Under the pieces are notes generated by a model, which was given only the letters and a program-made list of their open reading frames with translations, was not told the origin of the DNA and searched no databases. A DNA stretch of 64,000 nucleotides from Flavobacteriales bacterium (GTDB lineage Bacteria > Bacteroidota > Bacteroidia > JACJYZ01), in the NCBI GenBank assembly GCA_020435415.1, contig JAGQZQ010000001.1:90228-154227 (forward strand). Direction: 5' to 3'. The position numbers were made by a program, and so were the translations under genes. Below, in pieces: positions 25,023-32,710 of the stretch; the first letter of the stretch is position 1; every line of letters starts with the position of its first letter.

Positions 25023-26405
25023 ATGGAAACGCCTACCGCCTCGGCTGTGAATGCCTATATCAACGAGAACAAGGACCGGTTCATCGAAGAACTTTTTGCA
25101 CTGCTGCGCCTGAAATCCGTTAGTGCCGATCCCGCTTACAAAGAAGAGGTACTGAAAACTGCGGAGTTTGTCAGATCTTCCCTTGCCGCTGCCGGTGCCG
25201 ACAACACGGAGGTGATCGCCACGGCAGGCTACCCCGTTGTTTATGGTGAGAAAATCATCAACCCCTCATTGCCCACCGTGCTTGTATACGGCCACTACGA
25301 CGTGCAACCTCCCGACCCGATGGACCTGTGGGATTCCCCTCCGTTCGAACCGGTAATCAAGAATGAAAAGATTTATGCCCGTGGTGCATCGGACGACAAA
25401 GGTCAGATGTACCTCCACGTAAAAGCATTCGAGACCATGCTGCAAACAGGCACACTCGCATGCAACGTAAAATTCATGATCGAAGGGGAAGAAGAAGTTG
25501 GCTCTGAGAATCTCGGCGACTTCCTCAAAGAAAACAAGGAAAAACTGAAAGCGGACATCATCCTGATCTCCGATACGGCCATCATAGCCAATAACATTCC
25601 TTCCATCACAGTAGGCCTGCGCGGACTCAGCTACTTACAGGTAGAAGTGACAGGCCCCAACCGGGATCTTCATTCAGGGATTTATGGCGGCGGTGTTGCC
25701 AACCCCATCAACGTACTTTGTGATATGATCCATTCGCTGATCGATGCGGATGGTCACATCACCATTCCCGGTTTTTACGATGACGTGGTAGAACTCACTG
25801 CAGAGGAACGCGCTGAGATGGCAAAAGCCCCCTTCAGTCAGGATGATTTTAACAAACATCTTGATATAAAAAATGTAAAAGGAGAAAAGGGATATACCAC
25901 GCCCGAAAGGGTTTCGATCAGACCTACCCTGGATGTGAATGGCATCTGGGGTGGCTATACAGGTGAAGGCGCAAAAACCGTTATCGCATCAAAAGCTTAC
26001 GCCAAGATATCCATGCGTCTGGTACCTAACCAACGCCCGGAAAAAATCACAAAACTGTTCGCCGATCATTTTGAAAAAACAGCACCGGATTATGTGAAGG
26101 TAAAGGTAACGCCCTTCCATGGTGGACTTCCCGTGGTTACTCCCACCGATTCACCGGCCTACCAGGCAGCAGCCAGGGCCATGGAAAAAACCTACAGCAA
26201 GAAACCCGTACCACAACGCACAGGTGGTAGCATTCCCATCGTGGCATTGTTCGAAGAGGTGCTCGGACTGAAGTCCATCCTCCTCGGCTTCGGCCTGGAC
26301 TCCGACGCCATCCATTCCCCCAATGAACACTTCGGCGTATTCAATTACCTCAAAGGCATCGAGACCATTCCGTGGTTTTATAAGTATTTTGCGGATAGTA
26401 AATAG
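25023..26405 (+). CDS. M20-family dipeptidase
   Basis: A 460-residue zinc metallopeptidase. The metal and catalytic sites of family M20 are intact: VLVYGHYDVQPP (first His and following Asp), ARGASDDKGQ (bridging Asp) and EGEEEVGSENL (general base Glu and metal Glu). A dimerisation lid domain starts at about residue 190 (ITVGLRGLSYLQVEVTGPNRDLHSG). The late histidine motif DSDAIHSPNE is present. These enzymes usually cleave dipeptides in the cytosol, and no signal peptide is present. The ATG at 25023 is chosen because the 38 codons upstream have no family similarity. The stop TAG is the first codon of a repeat copy. Confidence 0.95.
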   Translation: METPTASAVNAYINENKDRFIEELFALLRLKSVSADPAYKEEVLKTAEFVRSSLAAAGADNTEVIATAGYPVVYGEKIINPSLPTVLVYGHYDVQPPDPMDLWDSPPFEPVIKNEKIYARGASDDKGQMYLHVKAFETMLQTGTLACNVKFMIEGEEEVGSENLGDFLKENKEKLKADIILISDTAIIANNIPSITVGLRGLSYLQVEVTGPNRDLHSGIYGGGVANPINVLCDMIHSLIDADGHITIPGFYDDVVELTAEERAEMAKAPFSQDDFNKHLDIKNVKGEKGYTTPERVSIRPTLDVNGIWGGYTGEGAKTVIASKAYAKISMRLVPNQRPEKITKLFADHFEKTAPDYVKVKVTPFHGGLPVVTPTDSPAYQAAARAMEKTYSKKPVPQRTGGSIPIVALFEEVLGLKSILLGFGLDSDAIHSPNEHFGVFNYLKGIETIPWFYKYFADSK

Positions 26406-26434
26406 TAGTTGGTAGATAGTAGTTAGTCGTTAGT
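26403..26434. repeat. Heptamer array, TAGTAGT type (copy 2)
   Basis: Thirty-one of 32 bases match 1751-1782. The first three bases are the TAG stop codon of the M20 dipeptidase gene. Confidence 0.88.
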
Positions 26435-26492
26435 GGTGGGGAATGAATAAAAAGGGAAGCGGCTGAATCAAGTAGGAGTATTCAGACCGCAC

Positions 26493-26575
26493 AGATTCCT
26501 CGCTCGGGATAACAGGGTTCATCTTTCCTTCCTTTGACAAATCGGTCGTGTGATCCCGAGTGCAGCGAGGGATCT
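26493..26575. repeat. Imperfect inverted repeat, MITE-like
   Basis: Arm 1 (26493-26514) reads AGATTCCTCGCT then CGGGATAACA. Arm 2 (26549-26575), reverse-complemented, reads AGATCCCTCGCT, GCACT, CGGGATCACA. The arms differ at two bases and by a 5-base insertion, with about 34 bases between them. It would fold into a long hairpin in RNA or DNA. Confidence 0.7.
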
Positions 26576-26640
26576 TAAAAACAGCATATTTCGTATGCAT
26601 CTCAACCCGCATTATCATTGGTTAATGACAGGGTAGCTAC

Positions 26641-26678
26641 AAGCTACAGAATAGTACGACGAAGGTACAACCTTCGCC
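26641..26678. repeat. Dispersed repeat, copy 1 (starts AAGCTACAG)
   Basis: The first 23 bases (26641-26663, AAGCTACAG...GTACGACGAA) recur exactly at 56014-56036, and AACCTTCGCC follows in both copies. In this copy CGAAGGT and ACCTTCG form a 7-bp hairpin with a 3-base loop. Confidence 0.75.
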
Positions 26679-26685
26679 GAACCTC

Positions 26686-26714
26686 CACATCAACACATCA
26701 CACATCATACATCA
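26686..26714. repeat. Heptamer array, CACATCA type
   Basis: CACATCA, one extra A, CACATCA, CACATCA, TACATCA. It shares its words with the octamer arrays at 3914 and 56174. Confidence 0.75.
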
Positions 26715-26770
26715 TACCCCCCCGCGTACCCCTGGGCAAACCTTCCCTCGTCAGCCTAACGCGTCACGCA

Positions 26771-26805
26771 CTGCCTACTGCCTACTGTCTACTATCTACT
26801 ATCTG
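26771..26805. repeat. Heptamer array, CTGTCTA type
   Basis: Five units in phase: CTGCCTA, CTGCCTA, CTGTCTA, CTATCTA, CTATCTG. The same word family is used at 37776-37824, downstream of metH. Confidence 0.85.
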
Positions 26806-26889
26806 GCACAGACTTTGCATTGCCCGAATCCTACAAAAAACCTATATTGCCAAAGCATTCGTAACTGTTCAGTCCAAAGAACACCTATC

Positions 26890-27780
26890 ATGAAAAACCT
26901 CTTGCCGGGAATCGCCCTTGCACTTGCCATGCTGATGGCCGGATGTGCAAAGGATGAACTCATCGTCGTTCCGGACAACATCGTACCTCCTGATCCAACG
27001 GTCAGCGACCTGCCCCGACAGGTGATCATGGAGAATTACATCAACAAACTTTACATCAGCGTGCTTGGCCGTAAACCTTCTTCTGCGGAGCTTGCCACAG
27101 GCCTTACAATTCTTCAGCAGAACGATCTGTCGATGGCAGACCGTGAACAACTGGTGGAGATCATCCTTAGCAGCAATGAATATTATGCAAGAGCATACGA
27201 TCTGGCCAGGATAGAACTCCTCAATGGCCTTGACACAGCTCAGATCACCCAGGATATTTTCATTTACAACCTTCTGCTTCAGGATACCGCCACCTACGGC
27301 CCGTACTTTCCGGCGATCAAAGCGGAGATTGCCAGACTCGAGGCCCTTCAGGATGTGCCTGTTGATTTTCCCTCCGGCCAGATCAACATGATCGGGGTGC
27401 ACCGGCGTTGTGTGGACAATGCCTATTACGACGATATCAACATGGGTACGGAGAATTTTGTGGTATCCATGTTCCAGAACTTCCTCCTCCGATACCCTAC
27501 ACAAACGGAATTAGCGGAGGCGTCAAAGATTGTGGATGGCTTTACCGGAACCCTGTTTTACCAGATCGGTGAGAACAAGGCCGATTTCCTTACCATCTTT
27601 TTCGCCTCATCAGGTTACTTTGAAGGTCAGGTCAGGAATCTATTTCAGCGTTACCTGTTCAAGGATGCAACATCCGAACAAATGAGCAGTCTCAGCGCCA
27701 TGTACCAATCCAATTCCGATTACAAAGCGTTGCAAAAAACAATTCTTTCGATGGACGAATTTGTAGGCCTCAAAAACTAG
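26890..27780 (+). CDS. Lipoprotein with DUF1549/DUF4214-like helical repeats (cluster gene 1)
   Basis: A 296-residue lipoprotein (signal MKNLLPGIALALAMLMAGC). The mature part carries at least three copies of a loosely conserved helical module of about 45 residues: NYINKLYISVLGRKPSSAELATG...SSNEYY, a central FVVSMFQNFLLRYPTQTELAEAS...SSGYF, and VRNLFQRYLFKDATSEQMSSL...SMDEF. The pattern '(aromatic)-x2-LGRxPxxxE ... SxEY' resembles DUF1549 and DUF4214, the former being a regular partner of DUF1501 proteins in planctomycetes. It is the first gene of a five-gene same-strand cluster. Residues VHRRCVDNAYYDDINMGTENF look like a conserved linker. Function unknown. Confidence 0.8.
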   Translation: MKNLLPGIALALAMLMAGCAKDELIVVPDNIVPPDPTVSDLPRQVIMENYINKLYISVLGRKPSSAELATGLTILQQNDLSMADREQLVEIILSSNEYYARAYDLARIELLNGLDTAQITQDIFIYNLLLQDTATYGPYFPAIKAEIARLEALQDVPVDFPSGQINMIGVHRRCVDNAYYDDINMGTENFVVSMFQNFLLRYPTQTELAEASKIVDGFTGTLFYQIGENKADFLTIFFASSGYFEGQVRNLFQRYLFKDATSEQMSSLSAMYQSNSDYKALQKTILSMDEFVGLKN

Positions 27781-27787
27781 CATAAGT

Positions 27788-28276
27788 ATGAAAAGAAACC
27801 TGCTGCTTTTCCTGTCCATAGTGCTGATCATCGCAACCTCCTGCAACAAGGAAAAGGAATACGTATACGAGGTGAATGACGTAGTGATCAATCCACCCGG
27901 ATCACTAAAAGACCATGTGAAGTCTACCATTGAGTTCATCTCCATCGCCTATTCGGATCTGTTCGGAACAACCATATCCAATGATGAACTGGTGGATCTT
28001 GCCGTATCGTATGCCGCGGTGGGTGACAAAAAGCTGGTGGAGGATATGATCATCCGGAACTTCCTCAACAAAACAGGAGCACAGATCCCGACCAAAGTGG
28101 AAATGGAAAATGATGTGGATGGTTTTATAAACGATGCTTTCAGAAAATTCTACAACCGCGATGCCACGGATTATGAAAAGTGGTACCTGGGCAATCTCAT
28201 CAACCAGGACAATACCATCACGCCAGAATTGGTGTATTATGGTATGATGACTTCGAACGAATACAGATATTACTAA
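27788..28276 (+). CDS. Small lipoprotein with the same helical module (cluster gene 2)
   Basis: A 162-residue lipoprotein (MKRNLLLFLSIVLIIATSC). It begins 7 bases after gene 1. The C-terminal half repeats the module seen in gene 1: GFINDAFRKFYNRDATDYEKWYLGNLI, then YYGMMTSNEYRYY. The N-terminal half contains another helical unit (FISIAYSDLFGTTISNDELVDLAVSYAAVG). Genes 1 and 2 therefore look like a duplicated pair of surface or periplasmic lipoproteins. It ends 12 bases before the DUF1501 gene. No named family. Confidence 0.78.
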   Translation: MKRNLLLFLSIVLIIATSCNKEKEYVYEVNDVVINPPGSLKDHVKSTIEFISIAYSDLFGTTISNDELVDLAVSYAAVGDKKLVEDMIIRNFLNKTGAQIPTKVEMENDVDGFINDAFRKFYNRDATDYEKWYLGNLINQDNTITPELVYYGMMTSNEYRYY

Positions 28277-28288
28277 CGCTAAGCCGTC

Positions 28289-29590
28289 ATGCTAAGAAGG
28301 TCATTTCTTAAAAAAGCCACCGCAGCTACCGCAGGCGCATTTGCTGCACCATATATCCTTCCTACGGGCAGACTTTTCGCTGCCACAGGCGCGCGGCGTG
28401 TAGACCACGTGGTTTTCTGCCTGTTCGCAGGCGGCGTCCGGAATCTTGAATCCGTACACAAAGCCGAAGGCAACCTGATGCCACACTTGTTCACCGGCAC
28501 CGAGCCCATCTCCGGTGACATTTATCCGGGTGTAAACCCCATCACCTCAAACCCGCTGGCACAGCCCCTTCAGAAATACGGTACGCTGTTCCGTGAATTC
28601 CGGTATGTAGATGGACCAACAGGTCACTATAACGGACATACAACGGCGCTTACAGGTACCTACACGACCACCGATGTAAGCATCCGGGAGAATCCTAAGT
28701 TCCCTACTGTTTTCGAATACTACAGGAAATACAATACCCCTTCCATGCCTGCCACCAATGCGTGGTGGATTTCCGATTCTCTCGGTCCCTACCCTTTGCT
28801 GAACTACAGCAACTATCCGGGATATGGTGCTGCCTATGGCGCAAATCATATTCAACCGTCATCCATCATCAGTCAGGCCGGTTACGATACCCTTGGTAAT
28901 CCACGGGTTTTCTCTTCAGATGAAAAGAAACTGGTGGAGAAAGTGCGTGGCTTCTGCGACAGCAACTTCAGCGGAGAATTCAGCAATAATGACGCCGGTG
29001 TGACCAACGACCCGACCGGAGCAGTTCAGGTGGAATCTTTCATCTCACAGGAATTTGCAGATGCGGTGAATGGAGGATATAACAACCCCTGGGGGATCGG
29101 TGCACTGAACGGGGATATGTTCAATATTTTCTTTACCGAACGCGTGATCCAGGAGTTTAAACCTGAACTATGTGTGGTGAACATGCAGGGCGTGGATGTG
29201 TGTCATACGGATTTCACCGCCTACTGTCGCAACCTCAACCGGGCCAGCTATGCAACAGCACACCTGTGGTATACAATACAGAATACTCCCGGAATGAAGG
29301 ACAATACGGTGATGATCGTGGTTCCCGAGCACGGTCGTAACCTGAGCCCGAACACCATTATTGATCCCTACGGCCGCTATGCCCTTGACCATACCAGCGA
29401 CCCGACTTCACGGGAGATATTTTGCATGGTGGTTGGACCACCCTCCGTTGTAAAACAAGACCAGGTCATCTCCACAGAAACCGGGGAAAGCATTGATGTG
29501 GTTCCGACCATCGCCAATATCCTGGGCTTCGACGCCGATATTCCGGCAGGCATGTTGCTCGGATCACCATTGCTTCAGGCATTTGTTTAA
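28289..29590 (+). CDS. Tat-exported DUF1501 protein (alkaline phosphatase superfamily-like)
   Basis: A 433-residue protein with a twin-arginine signal (LRRSFLKKATAATAGAFAAPY). The core looks like DUF1501: HVVFCLFAGGVRNLESV (where family members often carry GGNDG), GPTGHYNGHTTALTGTYTT, and the C-terminal metal-site-like segments VVPEHGRNLSP, YALDHTSDPTSRE and a sulfatase-like VVPTIANILGF. Export in folded form by Tat fits a metalloenzyme that needs cytosolic cofactor loading. The first metal-binding Asp is not obvious, so activity is uncertain. It sits centrally in the cluster, flanked by two helical lipoproteins before it and a cytochrome-like lipoprotein after it. Confidence 0.88.
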   Translation: MLRRSFLKKATAATAGAFAAPYILPTGRLFAATGARRVDHVVFCLFAGGVRNLESVHKAEGNLMPHLFTGTEPISGDIYPGVNPITSNPLAQPLQKYGTLFREFRYVDGPTGHYNGHTTALTGTYTTTDVSIRENPKFPTVFEYYRKYNTPSMPATNAWWISDSLGPYPLLNYSNYPGYGAAYGANHIQPSSIISQAGYDTLGNPRVFSSDEKKLVEKVRGFCDSNFSGEFSNNDAGVTNDPTGAVQVESFISQEFADAVNGGYNNPWGIGALNGDMFNIFFTERVIQEFKPELCVVNMQGVDVCHTDFTAYCRNLNRASYATAHLWYTIQNTPGMKDNTVMIVVPEHGRNLSPNTIIDPYGRYALDHTSDPTSREIFCMVVGPPSVVKQDQVISTETGESIDVVPTIANILGFDADIPAGMLLGSPLLQAFV

Positions 29591-29600
29591 ACATCCGATC

Positions 29601-30554
29601 ATGACAAAGAACTGGCTCCTTCCCGTATCCACCCTGACCATCATCCTGATGATCGGTTTCGGTGCATGTAAGAAAGATGACGCTGTGCCCGACAACCCTT
29701 ACGATGATGTCGACTATAACACGGGCGGATCAGGGAACGACACCGTTGACCCCAACTCCATCACCGGCATCCATCGCAATATCTTCATCACCCGATGTGC
29801 ATTGCCGGGTTGCCACGATGGCAACTTCGAACCGGACTTCAGGTCGGTCCAGTCGTCTTATGCTACTTTAGTATATCATCCGGTGATCAAGAACAACGCC
29901 AACAATGACTTCACCTTTCGTGTCGTCCCATATGATACGGCAAAATCCGTTTTGCACGAACGCATCACAAACTGTTGTTTTGTGAACCAGGATGACAGGA
30001 TGCCTCAGGACAACATCGGCGTACCCATGGATCAGGAGGATATTGACCATATCGCAAACTGGATCCTCAACGGAGCAAGGGATATCAACGGACAAGTATC
30101 TAAATACCCCAACCTCGAACCTACCCTGGTCTCTCCGTTTTATGTGGCCATTGATGACAAGATACCGCCAACCGTAGCCTATTCAGATCAGAATAACCGC
30201 GTAGACAGCATCATCTACAAACCTTTCTTCGTACCGAACAATGTGAATTTTGTGCTGGCCTTTTATGTGGATGATGACAGCACGGCCATCAAGAATCTAT
30301 TGGTAAATCAGGTAAAGATGTCGCTTGACCCGGATGACTTCAGCACTGGCTGGCAGGTCAATGCTTCTTACCTGAACCTTAATCCGGACGAGATATATAT
30401 CGCCACGATCAATACCTCGTCCCTGCCAAAGGACACCACCATCTTTTTCCGATACTATATGAACGACGGCGACCACAGTCAGAATACCGAATTCCTACGT
30501 GATGGCTTCGCCTACGAGTATAAAACGTATTTTGCATTCAGGGTGAAGCCCTGA
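29601..30554 (+). CDS. Cytochrome c-like lipoprotein with C-x4-C-H site (cluster gene 4)
   Basis: A 317-residue lipoprotein (signal ending MIGFGAC, Cys23). Residues 55-160 match the planctomycete-type cytochrome c fold: IFITRCALPGCHDG with Cys66, Cys71 and His72, an S-x-L-x-x-R motif (SVLHERI), the possible axial Met134 in DDRMPQ, and a closing WILNGA helix. The spacing C-x4-C-H differs from the canonical C-x2-C-H, so covalent heme attachment needs proof. Residues 165-317 form a beta-rich domain (PPTVAYSDQNNRVD...TIFFRYYMNDGDHSQNTEF). It starts 10 bases after the DUF1501 gene. The pairing hints at redox or electron-transfer work at the envelope. Confidence 0.8.
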   Translation: MTKNWLLPVSTLTIILMIGFGACKKDDAVPDNPYDDVDYNTGGSGNDTVDPNSITGIHRNIFITRCALPGCHDGNFEPDFRSVQSSYATLVYHPVIKNNANNDFTFRVVPYDTAKSVLHERITNCCFVNQDDRMPQDNIGVPMDQEDIDHIANWILNGARDINGQVSKYPNLEPTLVSPFYVAIDDKIPPTVAYSDQNNRVDSIIYKPFFVPNNVNFVLAFYVDDDSTAIKNLLVNQVKMSLDPDDFSTGWQVNASYLNLNPDEIYIATINTSSLPKDTTIFFRYYMNDGDHSQNTEFLRDGFAYEYKTYFAFRVKP

Positions 30555-30571
30555 ACCAAATCTTGGAGAAT

Positions 30572-31018
30572 ATGAAAATAACCAGCATTGGGCTTTTGTT
30601 CACCACAGCCTGTTTTCTTTTGGCCGGATGCAAAAAGGATGACAACACCATCAGTCCGGTTCCGGAAATCGAAGTGGTATCCGTTTCTCCGGCCACAGTG
30701 ACAGAGTTCAAGGATTCCATCGTTTTTGTAATTTCATACAAAGATGGAGACGGCGACCTCGGGCAGAATGAAAGCGGTATTCAAAACCTCTTCATTACGG
30801 ATACCCGTAATGGGGTTGTTTTCGGATCGCGTATCCAGCAGTTGGCGCCGGATGGAAGTGACATCGCGATTCAGGGTAAGGTACAGGTAACTCTTAACAG
30901 CACCACCATCACAGACCAGTCGTCCAGCCAGTCCGTGGTTTATGAAGTTTATGTGGTTGACCGTGCCGGCAATAAAAGCAATGTAGCAATAGCTCCTGCC
31001 ATTACTGTGGTCCGGTAA
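30572..31018 (+). CDS. Beta-sandwich lipoprotein (cluster gene 5)
   Basis: A 148-residue lipoprotein (MKITSIGLLFTTACFLLAGC). After an Asp/Lys linker there is one Ig-like beta-sandwich: IEVVSVSPATVTEFKDSIVFVISYKDGDGDLG, an Asp/Gly-rich turn reminiscent of calcium sites, then VVYEVYVVDRAGNKSNVAIAP. The ATG at 30572 gives the correct signal peptide; a TTG at 30563 is less likely. It follows gene 4 by 17 bases and closes the cluster. Similar small lipoproteins are common in Bacteroidota with unknown roles. Confidence 0.78.
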   Translation: MKITSIGLLFTTACFLLAGCKKDDNTISPVPEIEVVSVSPATVTEFKDSIVFVISYKDGDGDLGQNESGIQNLFITDTRNGVVFGSRIQQLAPDGSDIAIQGKVQVTLNSTTITDQSSSQSVVYEVYVVDRAGNKSNVAIAPAITVVR

Positions 31019-31087
31019 AGCACGTATTACATCCGGGCATTCCCGGCCTGATCAAATTTCCGGCATGGTTTTTTCCTATCTTTCGGC

Positions 31088-31558
31088 ATGACTCGATTTC
31101 AGCATTTTACCAGACTGTCCCTTGCGGGGATTATTCTCTTCCTCACTTCGTGCATGCACTATGAACCGGTGGAGATCGAGGGTGTAAAGTCCGTCAGGAT
31201 CATTGAAATCTCCAAGGAAGGCATTGATGCTGAGATCCAGATTGCCATCAACAACCCCAACAAATTCAGCTTCTCTATTACCGATTATGATCTTGATATC
31301 CGGATGATGAATATGAACATCGGAAAGGCCAAACTGAAGGATAAAGTGAAGATCCAGCCAAACGGAACGCAGACATATGCATTCCGTGTTCAGACCTCGT
31401 TCGGTCAGATGCTGGCGGTAGGCTTGCCCATGTTGCTGTCCGGTGGGTTGAAAAAGGACACCAGGGTAGAAGCCAAAGGATTTGTAAAGGTGAGACATAT
31501 GGGCGTAAGCAAACGCATTGAGGTGGACCTGGAAGACACGGTTAAATTGTTGAAATGA
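31088..31558 (+). CDS. LEA14-like (LEA type 2) lipoprotein
   Basis: A 156-residue lipoprotein (signal ending LFLTSC) with one LEA_2/WHy beta-sandwich: GVKSVRIIEISKEGIDAEIQIAINNPNKFSFSITDYDLDIRM, followed by IQPNGTQTYAFRVQT. LEA_2 domains are linked to desiccation or stress tolerance in plants and archaea and are frequent in Bacteroidota envelope proteins without a defined task. The stop overlaps the next gene as ATGA, so the two are translationally coupled although their functions look unrelated. Confidence 0.88.
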   Translation: MTRFQHFTRLSLAGIILFLTSCMHYEPVEIEGVKSVRIIEISKEGIDAEIQIAINNPNKFSFSITDYDLDIRMMNMNIGKAKLKDKVKIQPNGTQTYAFRVQTSFGQMLAVGLPMLLSGGLKKDTRVEAKGFVKVRHMGVSKRIEVDLEDTVKLLK

Positions 31559-32520
31559 CAAACCTGGAAGCCGTTCCGGATAAACAAACCATTCTGGATG
31601 CTGAATCACGCATTCGCGAATATGTTCATCGCACACCGGTCATGCGTTGCCGCACCCTGGATGATCTCGTGGGTTCGGAGCTTCATTTCAAGTGTGAGAA
31701 CCTACAGAAAATTGGTGCGTTCAAGATCCGCGGAGCCACCAATGCTATACTTTCATTATCAGATGATGAAGCGAAGCTGGGAGTAGCAACGCACTCGAGT
31801 GGCAACCATGCACAGGCACTGGCATTGGCAGCACGAAACCGTGGGATCAAGGCCACGATTGTCATGCCGGAGAATGCACCGGGGATAAAGAAGTCTGCCG
31901 TCAAAGGCTATGGAGCTGAAATTATCTTCTGTAAGCCCACCACTGCTGACCGGGAACAAACACTGGAACGGTATATTCAGAAATCAGGCGCCATTCTGAT
32001 ACACCCATATAATGATTATCGCATCATTGCAGGCCAGGCAACCGCTGCCAAAGAACTGATGGAAGACATGCCCGATGTTGCGGACGCTATTTTAGCACCT
32101 GTAGGGGGCGGTGGACTGCTATCAGGAACTTGCCTCAGTGCCAGGTATTTTTCCTCTAATACAGAAGTGTGGGGCATTGAACCTGCCATGGCGGACGATG
32201 CCTTCAGAAGTTTCAGAGACGGTTTTATTCATCCTTCTGAAAACCCGGCAACCATTGCGGATGGATTGCTGACTTCCCTTGGAGATAAAACGTTCCCGAT
32301 CATCAAAGAACATTGTACAGGTATTCTCACGGTAAGTGAACATGCCATCCGGCAATCCATCCGCCTTATCATGGAAAGGATGAAGCTGGTTGTTGAGCCT
32401 TCAGGGGCCGTAACCCTTGCTGCATTACTCGAATACCCTGAGCAATTCAAAGGTAAAACCATCGGCCTCATCATCTCAGGTGGGAATGTGGATATAACAA
32501 GCATTCCTCAAATACTTTAG
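31555..32520 (+). CDS. PLP-dependent threonine/serine dehydratase or serine racemase
   Basis: A 321-residue fold-type II PLP enzyme. The Schiff-base lysine is Lys57 in IGAFKIRGA. SSGNHAQALA contacts the carboxylate or phosphate, PVGGGGLLSG forms the phosphate-binding glycine loop, and EPSGAVTLAALL follows. There is no C-terminal ACT domain, so it is not the allosteric biosynthetic IlvA. A catabolic threonine/serine dehydratase or a serine racemase is most likely, and the sequence alone does not separate them. It overlaps the LEA-type gene by 4 bases and is followed by a 190-bp gap. Confidence 0.92.
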   Translation: MTNLEAVPDKQTILDAESRIREYVHRTPVMRCRTLDDLVGSELHFKCENLQKIGAFKIRGATNAILSLSDDEAKLGVATHSSGNHAQALALAARNRGIKATIVMPENAPGIKKSAVKGYGAEIIFCKPTTADREQTLERYIQKSGAILIHPYNDYRIIAGQATAAKELMEDMPDVADAILAPVGGGGLLSGTCLSARYFSSNTEVWGIEPAMADDAFRSFRDGFIHPSENPATIADGLLTSLGDKTFPIIKEHCTGILTVSEHAIRQSIRLIMERMKLVVEPSGAVTLAALLEYPEQFKGKTIGLIISGGNVDITSIPQIL

Positions 32521-32710
32521 GAAGTTTGTTCGATATTTTGATAAGTTTTATCGACATCTTTCTGCAATTTACCCTACCTTTGTAATGGGAATGGTTAGTG
32601 TCTCTCAGCAGACCGGATATAAAATCAACTTCACGCATCTCAACAGATAATTGTTGATAACTGAAGACCTAATGGAATTTAATTCAGTGTTTCCTTCGTT
32701 ATTTTGTACT

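Larger units (their letters stand above)
26406..26889. other. 484-bp repeat-rich gap upstream of the DUF1501 cluster
   Basis: No gene was found. The gap holds, in order, the TAGTAGT array, an imperfect inverted repeat (26493-26575), the 23-bp dispersed repeat with a hairpin (26641-26676), a CACATCA array (26686-26714) and a CTGTCTA-type array (26771-26805). The promoter of the following operon must lie in the last 80 bases; no clean TAnnTTTG box was seen. Confidence 0.7.
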
